From: Spirochaetales bacterium
GTDB lineage: Bacteria > Spirochaetota > Leptospiria > Leptospirales > Leptonemataceae
Length of the DNA: 64,000 nt
Assembly (NCBI GenBank): GCA_024233935.1
Contig: JACKOY010000002.1
Location: 62,001 to 126,000 of the forward strand
Reading direction: 5' to 3'
The notes beneath the pieces were generated by a model. It was not told the origin of the DNA. It saw nothing but the letters and a program-made list of their open reading frames with translations, and did not search any database. This document shows positions 58,945 to 64,000 of the stretch, in pieces (the stretch's first letter is position 1; every line of letters begins with the position of its first letter). The position numbers and the translations under genes were made by a program.

Positions 58945-59895
58945 ATGTTCTTTCGAAGGCCGGCAATCAAAAACAAACTCCCGGGCTATCGGCGCCCATT
59001 TTTCCGCAAGGCCCGGGTGGGGCTTGCGCTTTCCGGCGGCGGCTGCAAGGCCTTCTTTGCCCTGGGCATCGGACAGACTCTCATCGAGAACGGAATTCCC
59101 ATCCGCGCAATTTCCGGGACCTCGGCCGGTAGCGCAATGGCGCTTGCCATGGTCAGCCAAAGCGCCCTGGACCTGTTGCGCTACTTCATGGAGATCACCC
59201 GGCGCAATCGCAAGAATTTCTACTGGAGTCGCCTGCTTCTGGGTCGCGAACCCTTTCCCCATGAGCGTATGTATCGATCGGCGCTTATGAGTTACATTGA
59301 TGTAGACCGCGTTGTACATTCGCCAATCAGGCTGGCATTTAATACGCTACGGCTTCCGCCCGACCGATATCCCCCTCAGAACCGGTGGCTGCGCTATCGT
59401 CTGGTGCTCGACATTCTGGCGGCGTTTCGGCTGGAACAGAAGTTTGCGGGTCAGGGCATTATACGACCCTTTCTGCGACGAGCAGCCGAGCGGGCCGGGC
59501 TTGAAGAAGTTATTTTCAAGAACGAAGATATGATCTCGACCGATGTGATTTCCCGGGTTTGCCTGGCTTCCAGTTGTGTGCCGCCCCTGATCAGCTATCA
59601 GCGTTTACTCGATGGCAATTACTATCTCGATGGTGGGGTGACCCGTAACCTGCCGATCTTTTCTTTGCCTGAGTGTGATCTGGTCGTCGCGGTGCACTAC
59701 GATCAACTCACGCGCCAGCTTTATGAAATGAGTCCCGAAGCTGACGCCGAGCGCACGATCCTCTACGTTGCTCCGGAACGTACCTTGCCCATCACGACCT
59801 GGGACTATGCCAACCCGGATGGCGTACTGGCGTGTTATCAGCTCGGCCTGGAGGCGGGGGAGCGCACCCTGCGATTGCTGGAAAGGGTGTTGTAG
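58945..59895 (+). CDS. Patatin-like phospholipase
   Basis: The protein has 316 residues with the patatin Ser-Asp dyad: oxyanion loop LALSGGGCKAFFALG (GGGxKA rather than GGGxRG), nucleophile GTSAG, and catalytic Asp in YLDGGVTRN. Patatins are lipid acyl hydrolases. No signal peptide, so probably cytoplasmic or membrane-associated. Convergent with gatB. Confidence 0.88.
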   Translation: MFFRRPAIKNKLPGYRRPFFRKARVGLALSGGGCKAFFALGIGQTLIENGIPIRAISGTSAGSAMALAMVSQSALDLLRYFMEITRRNRKNFYWSRLLLGREPFPHERMYRSALMSYIDVDRVVHSPIRLAFNTLRLPPDRYPPQNRWLRYRLVLDILAAFRLEQKFAGQGIIRPFLRRAAERAGLEEVIFKNEDMISTDVISRVCLASSCVPPLISYQRLLDGNYYLDGGVTRNLPIFSLPECDLVVAVHYDQLTRQLYEMSPEADAERTILYVAPERTLPITTWDYANPDGVLACYQLGLEAGERTLRLLERVL

Positions 59896-59937
59896 CTGGC
59901 TGTGCCCCTTGCGGGGCGTGCCGTTCATCCGCGCGGG

Positions 59938-61413
59938 CTACTTCAGTGATTCCAGCTTCTCATCAATGAGACGATTGACTTCTTGCGGAGGCGCCTGTCC
60001 GCGGGTCTTTTGCATGACCTGGCCCACAAGAAAGCCTTTTACGCGATCATTGCCGTCGAGGATCTTCTGAACGTTGTCCGGGTTCTCGGTAAATACCTGA
60101 TCGATGATGGCAGGCAGGGCAGAGCTATCGACCGGCTTGTAGTTGTACTTTTCGATCGCCGCTTCGGGCTCAATGTCTTCCTGGTAGACATGTTCGAAGA
60201 CCTGCTTGGCCATTCGACCGGTGAGCTTACCATCGCTCAGGAGCTGGATGATGCGCGCCAATCGTTTCGCCGTGCAGGCAAAATCGGGCAGGGCGATGTC
60301 CTGTTTGTTAATCACACCCAGCACTTCGTCCTTAACCCAGTTGGATGATTTTTTCGGATCGCCGCAAAGCCGGTTCACCTCTTCGAAGTACGTGGCCACT
60401 TCCTTTTCGCGGGTAAGCACAGACGCGTCATAGAGCGGCAGGCCGAATTCGGCCACGTACCGATCTCGTTTGGCGTCCGGCAATTCCGGCATGGTCTGTT
60501 CTATTTCGCGAATGAGATCGGATTCGATTGTAAAGGAAGTCAGGTCCGGATCGGGAAAGTAACGATAGTCTTCGGCGTCTTCTTTGGTGCGCATGAGGCG
60601 CGTCTCGCGTCGATCGGCGTCCCAGAGCACGGTCGATTGGATCACTTTCCCGCCCGATTCCAGCACATCGGCCTGACGCATAATTTCGTAGTCGATGGCG
60701 GCCCGCACGGCCCGAAAGGAGTTCAGGTTCTTGATTTCGACCCGCGTGCCGAAGGGCGCGTCCGGTCCACGGCGTATGCTCACGTTGGCGTCGCATCGCA
60801 GACTGCCTTCTTCCATGTTGCCGTCGGTCACGTCGATATAACGCAGAATGTTGCGCAGGGTCTGCAGATAGTAGTACGCTTCTTCTGAAGAGCGCAGGTC
60901 CGGCTCCGAAACGATTTCCAGCAGGGGTACACCGGCCCGATTCAGATCCACGTACGAAACCGGATCTCCTCCGCCCGCGCTGTGCAGGAGCTTGCCCGCG
61001 TCTTCTTCCATGTGTATGCGATGGATGCGCACCGTGCGCGGACTGCCGTCGGCGAGCTCAAAAGAGACTCGGCCTCCGGTTGCGTAAGGCATGTCGTACT
61101 GGGAGATCTGGTAGCCCTTGGGCAGGTCGGGATAAAAGTAGTGCTTGCGGTCGAACTTGGTGATGGAGGCGATTTTGCACTCCAATGCCCGCCCGGCCAT
61201 GATTGCCAGGCGCAGCACAGCCTGATTGAGCACCGGAAGCACTCCGGGGAGTCCCAGGGTCACCGGGCCCGCCAGGCTATTGGCCGGTGCACCGAACTGA
61301 TTGGGATCCGGGCTGAAGATTTTGGAACGGGTTTTGAGCTGACAGTGCACCTCCAGACCAATTACCGGTTCGTAGGCGGTCAAAGAAGTCGGAGCGATCG
61401 TTGTTTCGGCCAC
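59938..61413 (-). CDS. gatB: Aspartyl/glutamyl-tRNA amidotransferase subunit B
   Basis: GatB phosphorylates misacylated Glu-tRNA(Gln) or Asp-tRNA(Asn) so that GatA can amidate it. The N-terminal YEPVIGLEVHCQLKTRSKIF, LPKGYQISQYDMP and RIHMEEDAGKLLHS are family signatures, and the C-terminal YqeY-like tail (RVKGFLVGQVMQKTRGQAPP) is complete. The start is chosen at GTG 61413 because it leaves a normal short leader before YEPVIG and 52 bp to the divergent parA; ATG 61461 would leave only 4 bp. gatA and gatC are not in the window. Confidence 0.95.
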   Translation of the reverse strand: MAETTIAPTSLTAYEPVIGLEVHCQLKTRSKIFSPDPNQFGAPANSLAGPVTLGLPGVLPVLNQAVLRLAIMAGRALECKIASITKFDRKHYFYPDLPKGYQISQYDMPYATGGRVSFELADGSPRTVRIHRIHMEEDAGKLLHSAGGGDPVSYVDLNRAGVPLLEIVSEPDLRSSEEAYYYLQTLRNILRYIDVTDGNMEEGSLRCDANVSIRRGPDAPFGTRVEIKNLNSFRAVRAAIDYEIMRQADVLESGGKVIQSTVLWDADRRETRLMRTKEDAEDYRYFPDPDLTSFTIESDLIREIEQTMPELPDAKRDRYVAEFGLPLYDASVLTREKEVATYFEEVNRLCGDPKKSSNWVKDEVLGVINKQDIALPDFACTAKRLARIIQLLSDGKLTGRMAKQVFEHVYQEDIEPEAAIEKYNYKPVDSSALPAIIDQVFTENPDNVQKILDGNDRVKGFLVGQVMQKTRGQAPPQEVNRLIDEKLESLK

Positions 61414-61465
61414 ACATTCTCGAAACCGCGCAGCGCCCCAGGGGGCAAGCACATTCGCCATCTGT

Positions 61466-62251
61466 ATGAGCACTTCCGAAACCAACGGTCCGATTGTTCT
61501 TTGTGTGGCGAATCAGAAGGGTGGTGTGGGAAAGACCACCACCGCCATCAACGTCTCTGCAGCCCTGGCCCGTCGCAAGAAACGGGTGTTGCTGCTTGAC
61601 CTGGACGCCCAGGGAAACGCCTCGTCTATCTTCCTGTCTGCGCCTCCTGCCGCTGAGAAGAGCGCCTACGGGGTATTCAAGGACCGCCGGCCCATAGCGA
61701 CGCTTTTGGAGCGGACCCGCATTGATGGGCTGAGTCTCTTGCCGGCCAATGTGCACCTGGCCGAAGTCGAGACCCTGCTGGCGGGCGCCGTGGACGGTTT
61801 TTTTCGGCTTTCCGATTCGCTTTCGGCCGCGGATACGGGCCAGGATTTCGTGGTTGTCGACTGCCCTCCGAACCTGGGTCTGCTGACGGTCAACGCCTTC
61901 GTCAGCGCCACGCACCTGTTGATTCCGCTCCAGACGGCAAAGTTCTCCCTGGACGGCCTGCGCACAATGCTCGACACCAGCGCCATGATCCGGAAACGTT
62001 TTAACGCCGGGTTATCACTACTGGGTGCTCTGATCACCATGCACAACGCGCGGACGACGATTTCCCAGGCCATCGCCGAACCGATTGAAGACTTTATCAG
62101 CCTGTTTAAGACCCGCATCAGTCGGGCGGTGGCGATCGAGGAAGCCCATCTTCTGAACCAGACGATTTTTGAGTACCAGTCGCGGTCCCGGGTTGCCCGG
62201 GAGTACGACGCGTTTACCGAGGAGCTGCTGAATGCCATCGAGAAAGGATAA
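61466..62251 (+). CDS. ParA-family ATPase
   Basis: The protein has 261 residues with the deviant Walker A KGGVGKTTTAIN, Walker A' LLLDLDAQGNASS and Walker B FVVVDCPPNLG. ParA/Soj ATPases position DNA, chemotaxis clusters or other cargo. There is no parB next to it; instead its end overlaps by 20 bp a gene for a single-pass membrane protein. Confidence 0.9.
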   Translation: MSTSETNGPIVLCVANQKGGVGKTTTAINVSAALARRKKRVLLLDLDAQGNASSIFLSAPPAAEKSAYGVFKDRRPIATLLERTRIDGLSLLPANVHLAEVETLLAGAVDGFFRLSDSLSAADTGQDFVVVDCPPNLGLLTVNAFVSATHLLIPLQTAKFSLDGLRTMLDTSAMIRKRFNAGLSLLGALITMHNARTTISQAIAEPIEDFISLFKTRISRAVAIEEAHLLNQTIFEYQSRSRVAREYDAFTEELLNAIEKG

Positions 62252-63035
62252 GTTGCGCGCCGCGGCCCGGGAAAGGCTGGGCCGTGATCGTTCCGGGCGT
62301 GAGCCGGCCAGCATGTCGGAGATCGTCTCGGAATTGGAAGGCGAGCAGAGTCCCAACGAGAGTGTATCCGGCGAAGCGCCACCCTCAGAGAAGGAGCCGG
62401 AGGAGCAGATTCCCGCGGCTGAAATTGACTTGCAGCAGCAAGCCCAGGAGCCAACGATCGCAGCAGAGAGCGGGCCCAGGCCCGAACCATCGAACACGAG
62501 CAAGGAAAACGAGCGGTCCATGCCCAGAACCCGGGATTCCATCTACAATGTTTCGAGCGACATTCGCTTAGAAGACTACACCGAATCGTCGGGCGGCGGC
62601 GGGCAGGGCCGTCTGGGCAGCATTGCGCGCGGCCTCGGGGCCTTGATTCTGGTCGCCATCGTGCTGTACGCGCTTTACTATTTTGCCGGCGCCCTGTTCG
62701 GACCCGATTACAGCCTGGCGATTGCCAACGAGTACATCGACGAGACCAACATCGAGCGCTATGCCGCGAGTGATACACCACCGGCCCTTTCGGCAGCGCG
62801 GCCCGTGTATATTCGTTTTCAGTGGGAAGAGGGGCAGCTCGCCACCGACTTTCTGACCATGCGGGTCGAAAACGTAAGCAGCACTCCGGTCGTCGAAGCG
62901 ATCCAGGGGCGACGTCCTCCGGTGACCGCCAATTACATCATGTTTGTGGGCCCGCTTGACGCGGGGCGTTACACGGTCGAAGTTCTGGATCGTGAAGAAA
63001 ACGTGCTTCGGGAACGCGAATTTTCGGTCCGCTAA
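62232..63035 (+). CDS. Single-pass membrane protein coupled to ParA, unknown function
   Basis: The protein has 267 residues. The N-terminal 125 are charged and low-complexity (many Glu, Pro, Gln, Ser), then comes one helix (LGALILVAIVLYALYYFAGALF) and an outer domain of about 110 residues with beta strands (PVYIRFQWEEGQL, RYTVEVLDREENV), possibly Ig-like. The cytoplasmic tail begins with a basic helix (SRKDKLRAAARERLGRDR) that could contact ParA. No family recognised. Confidence 0.65.
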   Translation: MPSRKDKLRAAARERLGRDRSGREPASMSEIVSELEGEQSPNESVSGEAPPSEKEPEEQIPAAEIDLQQQAQEPTIAAESGPRPEPSNTSKENERSMPRTRDSIYNVSSDIRLEDYTESSGGGGQGRLGSIARGLGALILVAIVLYALYYFAGALFGPDYSLAIANEYIDETNIERYAASDTPPALSAARPVYIRFQWEEGQLATDFLTMRVENVSSTPVVEAIQGRRPPVTANYIMFVGPLDAGRYTVEVLDREENVLREREFSVR

Positions 63036-63040
63036 AAGCG

Positions 63041-63808
63041 ATGCGTCGCGGCGCCCTCATCGCCTCTGTCTTTTTGGTTTTCGTTTCCTGCGAGCGCTTA
63101 ACGACCCCGCCCACGCCGCCAGGCGTTCCGGCCGGCGCGCAATATGAGCGCGCCATCCGGCTCTGGACTTACCAGGCTGCCTCGGGGGAAAGCCGGACCT
63201 ACTTCGAACAAGGCCAGCTCGCCATGCGCGGCCATTATGTGCAGGGACTCAAGGACGGTCTCTGGCAGAGTTTCAGCACTGACGGCGACCAAATCACCGC
63301 CGAAGGCCGCTACAACAGGGGCTGGCACGATGGCGTCTGGCGTTACTTTGACACCAGGGGTCAGGTGTATCTGACTGTGGAATACAAAATGGAGCCGCGT
63401 CGGGCCGATCTGTTGCTCTTAACGACCGAGATCGGAAATGAGAATGGCGTGTACCGGCGGTATTATCCCGATGGCAGCCTGGAGGAAGAGGGCCACTTCT
63501 GGTCGGGCTATTTTCACGGACCGTTTCGTCACTATCATCCCAACAACCGGGGCCTGGCCATCGCAGGCCGGTTCGAGCGGGATCAGAAGATCGGGCAATG
63601 GCGTTATTACTATGCCGACGGAACCCTGGAGCGTGTGGAAAACTACAAAGACGGCGTTCTGGACGGTGTGCAACAAAACTATTATCCGGACGGATCTTTG
63701 TATCACAGCAGCGTGTATGCGAACGGAGAACGATTGCGTTTGATGGAGATCCGGCCCCTGCCGGGCCGGGAAGGATCCGATGCCACGAGGGCCAACGACG
63801 ACGCCTGA
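63041..63808 (+). CDS. MORN-repeat lipoprotein
   Basis: The protein has 255 residues with lipobox VFVSC, then about six repeats of the type GxxxDGxWxxYxxxGxLxxxxxY, for example GLKDGLWQSFSTDGDQI, GWHDGVWRYFDTRGQVY and DGVQQNYYPDGSLYHSS. Such MORN lipoproteins are numerous in Leptospira-type genomes; their ligands are largely unknown. Overlaps the next gene by 29 bp. Confidence 0.85.
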   Translation: MRRGALIASVFLVFVSCERLTTPPTPPGVPAGAQYERAIRLWTYQAASGESRTYFEQGQLAMRGHYVQGLKDGLWQSFSTDGDQITAEGRYNRGWHDGVWRYFDTRGQVYLTVEYKMEPRRADLLLLTTEIGNENGVYRRYYPDGSLEEEGHFWSGYFHGPFRHYHPNNRGLAIAGRFERDQKIGQWRYYYADGTLERVENYKDGVLDGVQQNYYPDGSLYHSSVYANGERLRLMEIRPLPGREGSDATRANDDA

Positions 63809-64000
63809 AAGATCCGGTACCGGGTCGAATCTGCTGTTTGTGTTCTATAGCCTGTTGGTCTGTGGCGGCCTGGCCTATTTGCTTTTCGTGGAGTCCCTGC
63901 CGTATATTTTTCTGGTACCGTTGCCGATAGCCGTACTGGGGCCGCTGGCATTGTTGCGCCCCAAATCAGTGTTCGTGTATCTGCAGATGTTCTTGATTAC
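63780..64000 (+). CDS. Membrane protein, N-terminal fragment (runs off right edge)
   Basis: From ATG 63780, inside the end of the MORN gene, the frame is open for 73 codons to the edge. It encodes a short soluble start (PRGPTTTPERSGTGS) and three hydrophobic segments (LLFVFYSLLVCGGLAYLLF, PYIFLVPLPIAVLGPLALL, FVYLQMFLI). Identity cannot be told. Confidence 0.5.
   Translation, partial: MPRGPTTTPERSGTGSNLLFVFYSLLVCGGLAYLLFVESLPYIFLVPLPIAVLGPLALLRPKSVFVYLQMFLI

Noticed and set aside
59904..59917. GCCCC/GGGGC hairpin after the patatin gene
   Set aside because: Five-bp stem, no T-run on either strand; too weak to call a terminator.
1..64000. Insertion sequences, prophage or integrative element
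   Set aside because: No transposase, integrase, terminal repeats or phage structural genes were seen; the three tRNA genes show no partial 3' copies nearby that would mark an attachment site.

Overview
The window looks like chromosomal DNA from a GC-rich Gram-negative bacterium with a lipid A outer membrane. It carries lpxA, many lipobox lipoproteins, an HpnM/HpnN-type lipid transport pair, a periplasmic DsbA-like protein and outer-membrane-style GT-C proteins. The density of 7TMR-DISM receptors (one fused to a class III adenylate cyclase, several to histidine kinase modules), the MORN and Asp-box lipoproteins and the Na+-NQR are reminiscent of Leptospirales-type spirochaetes. That placement is an inference from gene content; there is no rRNA gene here to settle it. 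I saw no insertion sequence, prophage, CRISPR array or rRNA.

Layout. 1-7.9 kb: the edge of an AsmA-like gene, a small NqrM-like protein, and on the minus strand a complete nqrABCDEF-apbE operon for the Na+-pumping NADH:quinone reductase. 7.9-14.7 kb: a HEAT/SH3 exported protein, the HpnM/HpnN-like pair, a GT-C-like membrane protein and a lipoprotein. 14.7-18.0 kb: a sensor protein whose HisKA box has lost its histidine, and an SppA-type protease. 18.2-25.4 kb: ilvH, a Nudix hydrolase, a PfkB kinase, a GT4 glycosyltransferase, a protein-kinase-like protein, a HAD phosphatase and mdh. 25.5-31.2 kb: an operon of bactofilin, thrB, a DsbA-like lipoprotein and two membrane proteins; then a CheW. 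31.3-31.6 kb: tRNA-Lys and tRNA-Glu with promoters and a terminator. 31.6-36.4 kb: a HAD-IIA protein overlapping a secreted protein made of 16-residue Cys repeats, then lpxA, a phosphotransferase-like protein and gltD. 36.6-46.7 kb: an NhaC-type antiporter coupled to a HAD phosphatase lipoprotein, an acyltransferase, small proteins, a propeller-like lipoprotein, an ABC-2 exporter and a double cupin.

46.8-55.7 kb is the most distinctive part: a 7TMR-DISM adenylate cyclase, two 7TMR-DISM histidine kinases, one stand-alone receiver, and a third 7TMR-DISM protein (translationally coupled to the second kinase) whose kinase module has lost the phospho-histidine and most of the ATPase domain. Together they could form one signalling unit that reads an extracytoplasmic ligand and outputs both cAMP and phosphotransfer. 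55.7-64 kb: a trypsin-like protease, tRNA-Asp, a second GT-C-like protein, a patatin lipase, gatB, a ParA ATPase with an overlapping membrane partner, a MORN lipoprotein, and the start of one more membrane protein running off the right edge.

Many neighbours are translationally coupled (ATGA, GTGA or TTGA overlaps). Coordinates follow the start I consider best; several starts are GTG or TTG and remain uncertain.
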